Source: Aeromonas lusitana
Lineage (GTDB): Bacteria > Pseudomonadota > Gammaproteobacteria > Enterobacterales > Aeromonadaceae
Assembly (NCBI RefSeq): GCF_002812985.1
Contig: NZ_PGCP01000010.1
Coordinates: 62,001-126,000 of the forward strand
DNA: 64,000 bases
Direction: 5' to 3'
How positions within the stretch are numbered: the stretch's first letter is position 1; each line of letters starts with the position of its first letter. The position numbers were made by a program, and so were the translations under genes. Of this stretch, positions 36,892 to 46,548 are shown in pieces. Under the pieces are notes generated by a model. The model saw only the letters and a program-made list of their open reading frames with translations, did no database searches and was not told the origin of the DNA.

Positions 36892-37455
36892 ATGGACAAG
36901 CCCCCCTCCCATCGCCTCGTGGCAGGCATTCTGGCCCTCGGCCTCACCAGCGTCTTGCCGTCCCAGACCCAGGCCTGCGGTTACGACATGCTGGTGGGCG
37001 ATCCGTTCGCCCTGGCCTGGCCCGGCACACTGGACATTGCCATCGCGACGGCCGGCGCCATCTCTGCCAAGACGATCGACCCCATTCCCGCCCTGACGGG
37101 AGGTGAAGGTTTCGTACGTGCCCAGCAATGGCTACTGCAACTGAAAGACCAGCTACAACGGGCCGATCAGCCCGGCGGCTTCTCCATCCTGCTGGTGGAT
37201 TCCGGGCTCTGGTCGAAGATGCGGGGCAAGGAGGTATTGTTGCTGCAGCTGCACAGCCCATCGCCCACCCCAAGAGACAGGGTCGTTCTGGTGAGCGAGG
37301 CCGGGCTCAATGCCCTGCTGACCAGGCAGATCTCGGTCGATCAGGCGCTGCGGCTCGGCGTACTGAGCCTGCCGCAGGATCCCGACCATCAGCTGGGGCC
37401 GCACCTGCGCCAAGCGCTCGCACCAACGGATGCAGACAGCTCGAAAACCGGATAA
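36892..37455 (+). CDS. Hypothetical exported protein, 187 residues
   Basis: From MDKPPSHRLVAGILALGL it has a signal peptide (cleavage near TQA, residue 26) with one mature cysteine at the cleavage site (ACGYDM). The mature part is alpha/beta with GGEGFVRAQQWLLQL and FSILLVDSGLWSKM. No family is recognised. AAGGAG lies about 10 bases upstream of the ATG. It is divergent from the helicase. Confidence 0.6.
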   Translation: MDKPPSHRLVAGILALGLTSVLPSQTQACGYDMLVGDPFALAWPGTLDIAIATAGAISAKTIDPIPALTGGEGFVRAQQWLLQLKDQLQRADQPGGFSILLVDSGLWSKMRGKEVLLLQLHSPSPTPRDRVVLVSEAGLNALLTRQISVDQALRLGVLSLPQDPDHQLGPHLRQALAPTDADSSKTG

Positions 37456-37459
37456 AAAA

Positions 37460-37490
37460 ACGGCCCGCTCACAGAGCGGGCCGTTTCACT
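37460..37490. terminator. Bidirectional terminator before tpx
   Basis: An 11-bp stem ACGGCCCGCTC/GAGCGGGCCGT with an ACA loop, preceded by A-rich sequence and followed by TTCACTTT, between the convergent hypothetical gene and tpx. Confidence 0.75.
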
Positions 37491-37524
37491 TTCGACGCAT
37501 CTACTGATGTAGACGCTATCACTA

Positions 37525-38028
37525 TCAGGCCAGAGCAGCCAGGGCGGCGGCGTAGTTCGGCTCGTCGGCAACTTCGGCCACCAGCTCGCTGTGCAGCACC
37601 TTGTTGTCGGCGTCCAACACCACAATAGCGCGAGCAGCCAGACCCACCAGCGGACCGGAGGAGAAGGCCACGCCGTAGTCCTGCAGGAAGGAGACACCAC
37701 GCAGGGTGGAGAGGTTTACCACCTTGTCCAGACCTTCAGCGCCGCAGAAGCGAGCCTGGGCGAACGGCAGATCGGCGGAGATGCACAGCACAACGGCGTT
37801 GTTCAGGGAGCTGGCCTGCTCGTTGAACTTGCGCACGGAAGTCGCGCAGGTTGGGGTATCGACGCTCGGGAAGATGTTCAGGATCTTGCGCTGACCGGCG
37901 AAGTTGGCCAGGGTCACATCGGACAGGTCCTTGGCAACCAGAGAGAAGGGCTTGGCCTGCTCACCGGCAACGGGGAAGTGACCGGAGACGGAGACAGGGT
38001 TGCCTTGCAGGGTGACGGTATTGCTCAT
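37525..38028 (-). CDS. tpx: Thiol peroxidase
   Basis: An atypical 2-Cys peroxiredoxin of 167 residues that reduces lipid and hydrogen peroxides with thioredoxin. The peroxidatic Cys is C61 in [13 protein letters not shown] and the resolving Cys is C94 in [10 protein letters not shown]. The start [12 protein letters not shown] is the usual one, and the upstream 25 codons are not coding. The gene lies convergent with the hypothetical exported protein and is divergent from zntA. Confidence 0.96.
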   Translation of the reverse strand: MSNTVTLQGNPVSVSGHFPVAGEQAKPFSLVAKDLSDVTLANFAGQRKILNIFPSVDTPTCATSVRKFNEQASSLNNAVVLCISADLPFAQARFCGAEGLDKVVNLSTLRGVSFLQDYGVAFSSGPLVGLAARAIVVLDADNKVLHSELVAEVADEPNYAAALAALA

Positions 38029-38178
38029 GTTATGTCCTTGATTATTGATTGAGGATCCGGGCTCCCAGTATAGGCCCAGCCGAGAGGGACAAACACCCGT
38101 CAATGACAGGGATTTAAGAGGCTGACCATGGATTGAACCGACAAAGCCCCTTTCGAACTAGCAGGGACAAGAAGTGGC

Positions 38179-38210
38179 TTGACCTTGGACTAAACACCAA
38201 GGTTTACACT
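38179..38210 (+). promoter_or_regulatory. MerR-family promoter/operator of zntA
   Basis: TTGACC (38179-38184) and TACACT (38205-38210) are separated by a 20-base spacer, longer than the ideal 17. A dyad ACCTTGG-N8-CCAAGGT (38182-38203) fills the spacer. This is the classical layout of promoters activated by MerR-type regulators. The ACCTT/AAGGT half-sites look more like CueR sites than ZntR sites. The regulator gene is not in the window. Confidence 0.7.
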
Positions 38211-38265
38211 CGGCTCAGATATCCAGGATCTCGCACCGGCGGGATCCACTCAAGAGGGACTCCAT

Positions 38266-40704
38266 ATGAGCAAATCCTGCTGCAACCATGCACATGCCGC
38301 CCCCATCAAGGCGATCAGCAAGGCCGCTTCCCACCAGGGCGAGCATCAACACGACAGCCACTGCTGTGACAACGCGGCGCCCGTCAGTGGCTGCACCAGC
38401 CAGGCCCCCCATGACCATCAGGCACACGGCGAGAGCGATCCGCCGGGAGATGAAGAGCCCCCCAGAGGGAGTTGCAGCGGCCAGGCCTGTTGCAGCGCTC
38501 AGCCTCAGGCCCCCGACCATGCCCATGATCATGTGCATCAAGATGCGCACGGCCATCATGACCACGACGAGTCTCCCGACCAGCTCGCCCCCTTGCACGA
38601 GCCAGCGCAGAACACCAGCCGCCACAGCTGGCAGGTATTGGGGATGGACTGCCCCAGCTGCGCTCGCAAGATAGAGACAGCCGTCGGCCGGGTTGCCGGC
38701 GTGCAACAGGCCCGCGTGCTGTTTGCCACCGAGAAGCTGGTGGTGGATCTGGCCCCCGGTCTCTCCCCCGATCCCATCACGGCCGCCGTGCTGGCCGCAG
38801 GCTTCCAGCTCAAGGGAAATTCCCAGACCGCCGATGCCAAGCCACGCAGTCCCCTGATGACACTGCTCGGCAAATATTGGCAGCCCCTCTCTCTTGCCGG
38901 CCTGATGCTGGTGGCGGCCCTGTTGCCCGATACCGTCGGCAAGCCCCTGTTTGTCCTGGCGACCCTCTGGGGGCTCTGGCCCGTGGCCCGCAAGGCCTGG
39001 GCTCTGACCAAGAGCGGCTCCCCCTTCGCCATCGAAACCCTGATGACAGTCGCCGCCGTCGGCGCCCTCTTCCTCGGTGAGACGGCCGAAGCGGCCATGG
39101 TGCTGCTGCTGTTCATGCTGGGAGAACACCTGGAGGCCTATGCCGCCGGCCGCGCCCGCGCCGGGGTCACAGCCCTGATGGCGCTGGTACCGGACAAGGC
39201 GCTGCGCATTCGTCAAACCTCGGAGGGTGAGCTGCGAGAAGAGGTAGCCGCCGATGAGCTGCGCCCTGGCGACATCATAGAGATAGCCCCCGGCGCCCGG
39301 CTGCCCGCCGATGCCCGTCTGCTCGATGCCCTCGGCGCCTTTGACGAGAGCGCCCTGACCGGTGAATCCATCCCGGTGGAGCGCCGGCAAGGGGATAAGG
39401 TCGCCGCCGGCAGTCTGGCGGCAGACAGGGTATTGCGCCTGGAGGTGGTGTCCGAGCCCGGCAACAACGCCATCGACCGCATCCTGCATCTCATCGAGGA
39501 GGCCGAGACCCAGCGCGCCCCCATAGAGCGCTTCATCGACCGTTTCAGTCGCTGGTATACCCCGGCCATGATGCTGGTCGCCCTGCTGGTGGTGCTGGTA
39601 CCCCCCCTCTTCTTCGGCCAGAGCTGGGATGAGTGGATCTATCGCGGGCTGGCGCTCTTGCTCATCGGTTGCCCCTGCGCCCTGGTGATCTCCACCCCGG
39701 CGGCGGTCACCTCCGCCCTGGCGGCGGCTACCCGGCAAGGGGCCCTGATCAAGGGAGGCGCGGCGCTGGAGCGACTGGCCCATGTCGATACCGTCGCCTT
39801 TGACAAGACAGGCACTCTGACCCTGGGCAAGCCACAGCTCACTGAACTGATCAGCCTGGATGGTAGACCCGAGTCCGAGTGGCTGGCGCTGGCCGCCGCC
39901 ATCGAGCAGGGCTCCCATCACCCCCTGGCCCGCGCCGTGGTGGCTGCCGCGAATGAACAGGGGCTGACCCTGGCTACCGCCACGGACCTTCGTGCCCTGC
40001 CCGGCATGGGGGTAGAAGGACGCATCGACGGCATGCTCTGGCAACTGCTGGCGCCGAGCCGGGTTGAGTCGCGGGATGACGAGACACTGACCAGGATCGC
40101 CACCCTGGAGCAACAAGGCAAGACTGTGGTCCTGCTCTGCCAGGCGGGGGCCGCACCGGTCGCCCTGCTGGCGCTGCGTGACCAGATTCGGCCCGAGGCC
40201 GCCGCCGCACTGCAGGAGTTGAGTACGCTTGGGTTGCAGAGCATCATGCTGACCGGGGACAACCCCAGAGCCGCCGAGGCCATCGCCGGCGAGCTCGGCA
40301 TGGGCTGGCGCGCCGGTCTGCTGCCGGAGGGCAAGGTGGAAGAGATAGCCAAGCTGGCCCGGACGCAGAAGGTGGCCATGATAGGGGACGGCATCAACGA
40401 CGCCCCCGCCATGAAGCGGGCCAGCATCGGCATCGCCATGGGTGGCGGCACGGATGTGGCGCTGGAAACCGCAGATGCGGCTTTGACCCACAACCAGCTC
40501 GGCGGCCTTGCCGCCATGATCCGGCTGTCGCGCGCCGCGCTCGCCAATATCCACCAGAATATCGCGCTGGCGCTGGGGCTCAAGGCCATCTTCCTGGTCA
40601 CCAGCCTGCTTGGCATCACGGGCCTGTGGATAGCCGTGCTGGCCGATACCGGCGCCACCGCCCTGGTCACCGCCAACGCCCTGCGATTGTTGCGCAAACG
40701 CTGA
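38266..40704 (+). CDS. zntA: Zinc/cadmium/lead-exporting P1B-type ATPase
   Basis: An 812-residue metal-export ATPase. A His/Cys-rich N-terminal extension (about 1-120) precedes an HMA domain with LGMDCPSCARK (about 127). The transmembrane metal site is CPC in LLIGCPCALVISTP (about 469), the phosphorylation site is AFDKTGTLT (about 513), and GDGINDAPAMK is near 705. The CPC motif and sequence type fit ZntA. The unusual length of the metal-rich head is notable. A MerR-type promoter precedes it. Confidence 0.93.
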   Translation: MSKSCCNHAHAAPIKAISKAASHQGEHQHDSHCCDNAAPVSGCTSQAPHDHQAHGESDPPGDEEPPRGSCSGQACCSAQPQAPDHAHDHVHQDAHGHHDHDESPDQLAPLHEPAQNTSRHSWQVLGMDCPSCARKIETAVGRVAGVQQARVLFATEKLVVDLAPGLSPDPITAAVLAAGFQLKGNSQTADAKPRSPLMTLLGKYWQPLSLAGLMLVAALLPDTVGKPLFVLATLWGLWPVARKAWALTKSGSPFAIETLMTVAAVGALFLGETAEAAMVLLLFMLGEHLEAYAAGRARAGVTALMALVPDKALRIRQTSEGELREEVAADELRPGDIIEIAPGARLPADARLLDALGAFDESALTGESIPVERRQGDKVAAGSLAADRVLRLEVVSEPGNNAIDRILHLIEEAETQRAPIERFIDRFSRWYTPAMMLVALLVVLVPPLFFGQSWDEWIYRGLALLLIGCPCALVISTPAAVTSALAAATRQGALIKGGAALERLAHVDTVAFDKTGTLTLGKPQLTELISLDGRPESEWLALAAAIEQGSHHPLARAVVAAANEQGLTLATATDLRALPGMGVEGRIDGMLWQLLAPSRVESRDDETLTRIATLEQQGKTVVLLCQAGAAPVALLALRDQIRPEAAAALQELSTLGLQSIMLTGDNPRAAEAIAGELGMGWRAGLLPEGKVEEIAKLARTQKVAMIGDGINDAPAMKRASIGIAMGGGTDVALETADAALTHNQLGGLAAMIRLSRAALANIHQNIALALGLKAIFLVTSLLGITGLWIAVLADTGATALVTANALRLLRKR

Positions 40705-40741
40705 TCCCTAGAGCCCGGACTCCGGGGCGTTCAACACAACG

Positions 40742-40772
40742 AAAAAGCCGCAACCTTGGGTCGCGGCTTTTC
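40742..40772 (+). terminator. Terminator after zntA
   Basis: GCCGCAACC/GGTCGCGGC stem with one mismatch and a TTG loop, followed by TTTTCTTT. It lies about 40 bases after the zntA stop. Confidence 0.75.
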
Positions 40773-40796
40773 TTTATGCGGGTGGCGAGACGTCGC

Positions 40797-40837
40797 CCAA
40801 AAAATCAAGGCGCGGCTGATGATGGCAGTCCGCGCCT
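40797..40837 (-). terminator. Terminator of pulA
   Basis: On the minus strand, stem AGGCGCGG/CCGCGCCT encloses a 14-base loop, followed by TGATTTTTT. It lies about 90 bases beyond the pulA stop. Confidence 0.65.
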
Positions 40838-40925
40838 CGTTCTTACGCTCTCGGCTTATCCCCCCCTTGGCGAGGTGGAATTCAACCCATGGCTGCCGAG
40901 CCAGCCATGGGCTCGATGGGGTTGC

Positions 40926-43900
40926 TTATGGAGTAGGTGTCGGCTCAGCGAAACTGACGCTCAGAGTCGGTTTGTCCTTGTTCATAGCGGTAAATACGAA
41001 TTTATAGGTACCGGCTTTATCGACATTAAATGGCAGGTTTCCTCCCTGAGGACAAAGAGCCGTTACTTGCCCCACTTGCAATGAATCTGTATCGGCGCAC
41101 TTACCGTAGTTGACCGATCCATTCCAATCACTACCGGCTATTTTGACCTGAGTATTTGAAATTTTATCAGCGGTCACTTCTGTAGAAAATTCATACATAT
41201 AGTTCCCACTGAAAGTCATTAAATTGACCGGGTCCCACACATTCAATAAGCCACGAACAAACACTTCGGTGCTGCCGAACGGTGGCAACGTGCTCATATC
41301 CGTCTTCTTGCCCACCGGTAGACCCGCCCCCTGGGCACCGACTTGCGGTTTGACGAAGACGGCGGCAGACCAAGCCCCCAGAGTGAGCTCATTGCTGCCG
41401 ACCGAGACGCCGCTGGCGATGCTGTCACTGCTGCGGTGAGCACTGCTCAGCACCATGCCGGAGAGATCGATGATCTGATCGTTGCCGTCACGGAAGTCGC
41501 CGATACTCTGGGACGCATTGGTGGCATTGATCATCACTACCAGGCCGTCGATGGCCGGATCCAGATCCGCACCGGCGCTGGTGCCGTCATCCACGCTCAT
41601 CACGATAATACCCGGCACTTGGTCAGGCCCGGTGTTGCGGAAGTCGACCCGCTTGATCACTTCGGCACCACTGCCAAGACGCAGCAGGCGGGAGGATTGA
41701 CGCAGTTCCGCCAGCTCCTGGTAGAAGCTCACCATCTGGGTCATCTCGGCCGAGCCCGGCTTGGCGTGCTGGCCGAGCACCTGGTCTATCAGGCCATAGT
41801 TGGCTTCATCCTTGTCCTTACGCGGCAGGCCCTTGTCGAAGTTGTTGTCCCCCAGGGTGTAATCGACCCGGTTGTACCAGTCACCCGAGTCATAGCTGTC
41901 ACGCTCCATGGATTTGGAGCGCAGCAGTTCGACCCCTGCGTGGGTGAAGGGGATCCCCTGCCCCAGCATGGCGGTCGCGAGCGACACTCCCTGCATCCGC
42001 ACCAGATCGGCGTTTTGTGGAGCCTTGTAGACCAGGTTGTCGAACAGGGTCTGGTTGTCGTGCTTGTCGACATAGTTCTGCACTTCGGTCGGATCCTGGG
42101 CATAACCCGCGGGTTGACCGTTGTAGTCGATGTCGGAGCCTTTTTTCGGAATGCCGTCCTTGTCGGTCAGCACGAACTCCTTGAGGTTGCCCGCCATGCC
42201 GAGGCGCACCAGATCGGACTGATGCAGGGCGGTGGCGAGCTCTACGCCATTCACCTCGTTGGGATCGACGAAGGCACCATTGCCGAAGCCCTGAGTCTTG
42301 CGAATGCCTTCCCCGCCGTCAAACGGACTGCCGCCACGGACCGCATCCCGCAACCGGTCGGAGAAGGAGCCGATACCGGTGCCGCCTAAATGTACCTGGG
42401 TCGCCTGCACGAAACGCTTGTCGTTCTCCACCTCGCCGAAGTTCCAGCCTTCCCCGTAGAAATACATCTCGGGGTTGACCTTCTTCACCTCGGCCAGGGC
42501 CTGCACCATCTGATCTTTCGGATGATGGCCCATCAGATCGAAGCGGAAGGCATCGATCTTGTAGTCCCGCGCCCAGGTCACCAGGGAATCATCCATCAGC
42601 TTGGCGAACATGGCGTGTTCCGGCGCCGTGTTGGAGCAGCAGGTGGAGTTTTCGACCGAGCCGGTCTCCGGGTTCAGGCGCTGGTAATACCAGGGCACTA
42701 TCTTGTCGAGCACGGATTTCGGGCCGAGGCCGGCTTCGTTGGTGTGGTTGTAGACCACGTCCATCACCACGTTCATGCCGATGTTCTGCTTGATGGCCTG
42801 CACCATCTCGCGGAACTCCTTGATCCGGACAGTCCCCTCCGCGTTGGTAGCATAGGAGCCTTCCGGAGCCGTGTAGTGGTAGGGGTCATAGCCCCAGTTG
42901 AAGGAGTCCACCCCGCGCAGATAGCCATACAGCTCCTGCACAACCGGGTTTTCCTTGCTGTCTGTGGTCTGCAGATCCGTCAGCACGGATTCTATGGTCT
43001 GGCCGCCGCCGCAATGGCTGGCGAACTTGGAGTTCTTGACCTCGGGATTGACCTCGCACAGCTTGCTGAAGTCGTCGCCGATGTTGGCCACCTTGGCCGG
43101 ATCCTCGTTGACGGTGGCGATGTCGAACACCGGCAGCAGGTGCAGGTGGCTGACACCGCTCCTGGCCAGGGATTGCAGGTGCTTGACCGGCACGCTGTCG
43201 CTGTCGGTCAGCCCCAGGAACTTGCCCCTGTGCTCGACCGGGGTGGAGTCGTCGTTGCCGGTCAGATCCCGGACATGGGCCTCATAGATGACGATGTCGG
43301 CCGGATTGGCCTGGCTGTGGGGCGCCTTCAGGCTGTCCCATCCCTCGGGTTTGAGGGCCGGATCGTCCAAGTCCACCACCTGGCTGAACTCGGAGTTCAT
43401 GGCGAGGCTGAGGGAATAGGGGTCGGTGACCTGATAGGACTCCAGCTTGCGGCTAAGCGGATGGTAGACCTGGATGTCGTAGCGGTAATACTTGCCCACC
43501 AGATCGCTGCCAGCCTGCAAGCTCCAACTGCCGCTGGCCTCGTCCAGGGTCATGGTCCGCTCGCCGAGGGACTGGTGGTTCTCATCGAACAGCGCCAGCT
43601 TGACCGACTTGGCGGTGGGAGCCCAGAGCCGGAAGGTGACATTGCCCCCCTCGACGATGGCGCCATAGCTCAGCTTGGTGGCGGCATCGGCGTAGACGGC
43701 GTCGAGGGCCCCGGCGCTCTGCACCAGGGTCGCCCCCTGCAGCACGCCGCTCGCATCAGTGCCGATGGCCACCAGCTCACCCTTGAGCAGGGGCTTGAGA
43801 TCCTTGCCGGAAGGCAGGGTGAAGGCGGCGGCATCCTTAAGGTGCGGGTACTTGGCCTGCTGCTCGGCGGTCAGGCTGGTGGGGGTCAGCTTGAGATAGG

Positions 43901-44582
43901 GGAAGTCGAACACCCCCTCGCTGTTGGCCGTGATGGTGCCGGACTCCGTGTAGTAGAGACGCACATGGGGTTTGTCCTTGCCCCCTTGCCAGATCAGGGT
44001 GTTGCCGTCGATCAGGTGGGCACTGGCCCCGGCCACGCCGAAGGCGGCGGTGAAGGCCTCGGCGCGACTGCCGAAGATCTCGTTCTTGCCCGCGACGATT
44101 GCCACGGTGCGGTCCGGATGATCGCTGAATATTACCTTCATGTCGGCGCCGGTCAGGTTCGCCAGCTCGCCGTTACGGGCGATGAAGTTGATGCAGCCTT
44201 CCATCTTGGAGAGCGGCACCACCCAGGCGGGGCCGAAGCTGTCCGCCGCCGACGCCGTCTTGCTGGCATCGTCCCAGCTCGCGTTCAGGCCACCCTCGGC
44301 GGTGGCATTGCAGGCGTCGTTATTCCACAGGTGCAGGCTGTGGCTGGCGAAGGGCCCGGCAATGCCGCGCGCGGCGCTGGTCTGGGTATCCACCAGGGCG
44401 ATCACCGCCTCGTTGGGGCCGGCTACCAGCAGCTCGGCCGGCGGTTGCATATTGGGAAGGCGAGCGACGGGCTCATCCTGAGGAGTGGGGGTGGAGGGCG
44501 AGGAGCTGTTGTCATTACAGCCAGACAAAAGCGCGAGCAGTGAGGCTGTTACCAGCGCCACTTTGGTCTTTTTCATATCCAT
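40926..44582 (-). CDS. pulA: Pullulanase, type I, secreted lipoprotein
   Basis: A debranching alpha-1,6-glucosidase of about 1,218 residues. The signal peptide has the lipobox LLSGC, so it is lipidated and probably surface-exposed or released by the type II secretion system. GH13 motifs are DVVYNHTNEAG near 612, FRFDLMGHH near 682 (nucleophile Asp), YGEGWNFGEV near 714 (acid/base Glu) and YVDKHDNQTLFDN near 840. N-terminal carbohydrate-binding domains precede. The C-terminus carries an extra small domain of about 100 residues. The start is uncertain by two codons (44576 or 44582). Confidence 0.92.
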   Translation of the reverse strand: MDMKKTKVALVTASLLALLSGCNDNSSSPSTPTPQDEPVARLPNMQPPAELLVAGPNEAVIALVDTQTSAARGIAGPFASHSLHLWNNDACNATAEGGLNASWDDASKTASAADSFGPAWVVPLSKMEGCINFIARNGELANLTGADMKVIFSDHPDRTVAIVAGKNEIFGSRAEAFTAAFGVAGASAHLIDGNTLIWQGGKDKPHVRLYYTESGTITANSEGVFDFPYLKLTPTSLTAEQQAKYPHLKDAAAFTLPSGKDLKPLLKGELVAIGTDASGVLQGATLVQSAGALDAVYADAATKLSYGAIVEGGNVTFRLWAPTAKSVKLALFDENHQSLGERTMTLDEASGSWSLQAGSDLVGKYYRYDIQVYHPLSRKLESYQVTDPYSLSLAMNSEFSQVVDLDDPALKPEGWDSLKAPHSQANPADIVIYEAHVRDLTGNDDSTPVEHRGKFLGLTDSDSVPVKHLQSLARSGVSHLHLLPVFDIATVNEDPAKVANIGDDFSKLCEVNPEVKNSKFASHCGGGQTIESVLTDLQTTDSKENPVVQELYGYLRGVDSFNWGYDPYHYTAPEGSYATNAEGTVRIKEFREMVQAIKQNIGMNVVMDVVYNHTNEAGLGPKSVLDKIVPWYYQRLNPETGSVENSTCCSNTAPEHAMFAKLMDDSLVTWARDYKIDAFRFDLMGHHPKDQMVQALAEVKKVNPEMYFYGEGWNFGEVENDKRFVQATQVHLGGTGIGSFSDRLRDAVRGGSPFDGGEGIRKTQGFGNGAFVDPNEVNGVELATALHQSDLVRLGMAGNLKEFVLTDKDGIPKKGSDIDYNGQPAGYAQDPTEVQNYVDKHDNQTLFDNLVYKAPQNADLVRMQGVSLATAMLGQGIPFTHAGVELLRSKSMERDSYDSGDWYNRVDYTLGDNNFDKGLPRKDKDEANYGLIDQVLGQHAKPGSAEMTQMVSFYQELAELRQSSRLLRLGSGAEVIKRVDFRNTGPDQVPGIIVMSVDDGTSAGADLDPAIDGLVVMINATNASQSIGDFRDGNDQIIDLSGMVLSSAHRSSDSIASGVSVGSNELTLGAWSAAVFVKPQVGAQGAGLPVGKKTDMSTLPPFGSTEVFVRGLLNVWDPVNLMTFSGNYMYEFSTEVTADKISNTQVKIAGSDWNGSVNYGKCADTDSLQVGQVTALCPQGGNLPFNVDKAGTYKFVFTAMNKDKPTLSVSFAEPTPTP

Positions 44583-44843
44583 TTTTTTATAATTCCCGCT
44601 GTAGTTAGTCTCGATAGACGAGTACCCGGCCATGGCCGAGCTGTGCCATATTAATCAGCGGGGATTGCCGTAAATGTGAGCAGGTCGGCAAAAAAAACCA
44701 ATCTCATTCAACAAGATAACGTTTTCATAACGAAAGTTGGAGCGAGCTCACAGACCAGAGCCAAAATATGCCGCATCACCAGATGAAGCCAGTTCATGGT
44801 AGAAAAAATCAATTCCGATCAAATGGATAGAGAGGATTAACTG

Positions 44844-45254
44844 ATGACGCGCATCGAAGATCAGGCGAAGCGGCTGGACGCGGATTACCTGGCCCTCAGC
44901 CAGCTGTTTGACCAGTTTTGTCAGCTGGCGGGGAGCCTTGCCGAGCAGTATCACTTCTTCAACTGGCCGGATTACGAGGACACGCCGCCCCTCTCTCGCG
45001 CCTTCACTCTGCTGGGGGAGCCCAGAGCCTTGCGGCTACGCTGCCAGCCCGGCGAGCGGGGCAGCCTCCACGGCCTCCTGCAGATAGTGGATGAGGAGGG
45101 GGAGATACATGCCAGCCTGGGTTACCATGCCGACGGCCAGTTGTTGCTGGAGTCTGGCCGCCTGCTGGACAACCCGCCGGCACTGCTGCTCAAGCTGCTG
45201 CTCGGTACCGTCTGGCATCAGGCCCCCCATGAGGGAGAACGCCAGCCCCACTGA
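44844..45254 (+). CDS. Hypothetical protein, 136 residues
   Basis: A soluble protein starting MTRIEDQAKRLDADYLALSQ, helical in the first third and beta-rich after residue 50 (ALRLRCQPGERGSLHGLLQI). It has no signal peptide. GAGG lies 8 bases before ATG. Its end is 7 bases from the convergent dmeF stop. I recognise no family. Confidence 0.65.
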   Translation: MTRIEDQAKRLDADYLALSQLFDQFCQLAGSLAEQYHFFNWPDYEDTPPLSRAFTLLGEPRALRLRCQPGERGSLHGLLQIVDEEGEIHASLGYHADGQLLLESGRLLDNPPALLLKLLLGTVWHQAPHEGERQPH

Positions 45255-45261
45255 TCCCTCC

Positions 45262-46200
45262 CTACTCAGGGGCTATCTCTATGGTGAGGTGCACCAGCTC
45301 CTCGTGGATGGCGAGCCGCTCGCGGATCTCGCTGGCCGGCACGGGCGCCGCCATCGTCAGGGATAGCACCCCGGCATACTCCCCCTGCCCGACCCGCCAC
45401 ACGTGCAGATCGCGGACCTCGGCGCCGGGCAGCTCGGCAATCACTTCCCGGATCTCCGCCACCACGGGGGCATCCATCTCCGCATCCAGCAACACCAGGC
45501 CGGTATCGCGCAGCAGGCCCCTGGCCCAGACCGCCACCAGCACAGCCCCCACTATGCCCATCAGGGGATCCAGCCAGTCGGCCCCCCACAGCATGCCTCC
45601 CACCAGCGCCAGTATGGCCAGCACAGAGGTCAGGGCATCCGCCAGCACGTGGAGGTAGGCGGCGCGCAGGTTCAGATCCCGATGGCCGTGCTCATGGTCG
45701 TGATGATGATCGTGCCCGTGACCATGGTCGTGCCCATGATGATGGCCGTGATCGTCCTTCAGCAGCCAGGCGCAAGCCAGGTTGACCAGCAGGCCCAACA
45801 GGGCGATGCCGATGGCCTGTTGATAATGGATGGGGCTGGGGTCCAGCAGACGGGCCACCGACTCGAACAGCATCAGACCGGCCACCCCCACCAGCAGCAG
45901 GGCGCTGGTGAAGCCCCCCAGCACCTCTATCTTCCAGGTGCCGAAGCTGAACCTGTGATCGCGGGCATAGTGGCGGGCGGCGCGATAGGCCAGCACGGAG
46001 AGGCCGAGGGCCAGGGCGTGGGAGCTCATGTGCCAGCCATCGGCCAGCAGAGCCATGGAGTTAAAGATCCAGCCGCCGCCGATCTCCGCCACCATCATGA
46101 CGGCGGTGAGCAGTACGGCCCAGCGGGTCTTCTGTTCGGCCAGGGGATTGCCTTGATAGACCACGGGTTGGCAGCAGTGTTGCGATGCGGCGGATGACAT
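45262..46200 (-). CDS. dmeF: Cation diffusion facilitator, DmeF-type Co/Ni exporter
   Basis: A 312-residue CDF transporter with six membrane helices. The metal-site helices contain ADGWHMSSHALALG and HVLADALTSVLAI (HxxxD pairs). A long His/Asp loop (DDHGHHHGHDHGHGHDHHHD, about 155-180) lies between helices 4 and 5. The cytoplasmic domain has VRDLHVWRVGQGEYA. Start MSSAASQH has AGGAG 8 bases upstream. It is divergent from an RcnR-type repressor across a shared operator, which supports nickel or cobalt efflux. Confidence 0.88.
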   Translation of the reverse strand: MSSAASQHCCQPVVYQGNPLAEQKTRWAVLLTAVMMVAEIGGGWIFNSMALLADGWHMSSHALALGLSVLAYRAARHYARDHRFSFGTWKIEVLGGFTSALLLVGVAGLMLFESVARLLDPSPIHYQQAIGIALLGLLVNLACAWLLKDDHGHHHGHDHGHGHDHHHDHEHGHRDLNLRAAYLHVLADALTSVLAILALVGGMLWGADWLDPLMGIVGAVLVAVWARGLLRDTGLVLLDAEMDAPVVAEIREVIAELPGAEVRDLHVWRVGQGEYAGVLSLTMAAPVPASEIRERLAIHEELVHLTIEIAPE

Positions 46201-46231
46201 GAATTTCTCCTGCAAGATGGAATGCAATATA

Positions 46232-46247
46232 CTATACCCCAGTATAG
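46232..46247. promoter_or_regulatory. Operator shared by dmeF and dmeR
   Basis: A perfect 6-4-6 dyad CTATACCCCAGTATAG with a C-tract centre lies midway between the two divergent starts. It resembles the C/G-tract operators with AT-rich arms bound by RcnR/DmeR/FrmR proteins. Confidence 0.75.
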
Positions 46248-46269
46248 TTTTATTGTGCGAGAGGATCCC

Positions 46270-46545
46270 ATGTCACACACGGTACACGACAAGAAGAAAC
46301 TGCTGGCACGGGTCAGGCGCATCAAGGGACAGACGGGGGCACTGGAGAGCGCGCTGGAGCAGGAGAGCGACTGCGCCGCCATCCTGCAGCAGATCGCGGC
46401 CATCCGCGGCGCGGTCAACGGCCTGATGCTGGAGGTGCTGGAGGGCCACATGCGCGAACACCTGGGCGCCGCCGAGGCGACCCCGGCCGAGCGGCTGGAG
46501 GACCTGGATCAGGTGGTGCGGGTGCTGCGCTCCTACCTGAAATAA
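46270..46545 (+). CDS. dmeR: Metal-sensing repressor, RcnR/DmeR type
   Basis: A 91-residue CsoR/RcnR-family all-helical repressor. From the chosen ATG (GAGG 6 bases upstream), His3, Cys35, His60 and His64 are all present. This is the Ni/Co ligand set of RcnR rather than the Cu set of CsoR. The motif RVRRIKGQTGALESAL is the DNA-binding helix. It should repress dmeF and itself from the shared operator until cobalt or nickel binds. Confidence 0.88.
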   Translation: MSHTVHDKKKLLARVRRIKGQTGALESALEQESDCAAILQQIAAIRGAVNGLMLEVLEGHMREHLGAAEATPAERLEDLDQVVRVLRSYLK

Positions 46546-46548
46546 CTA

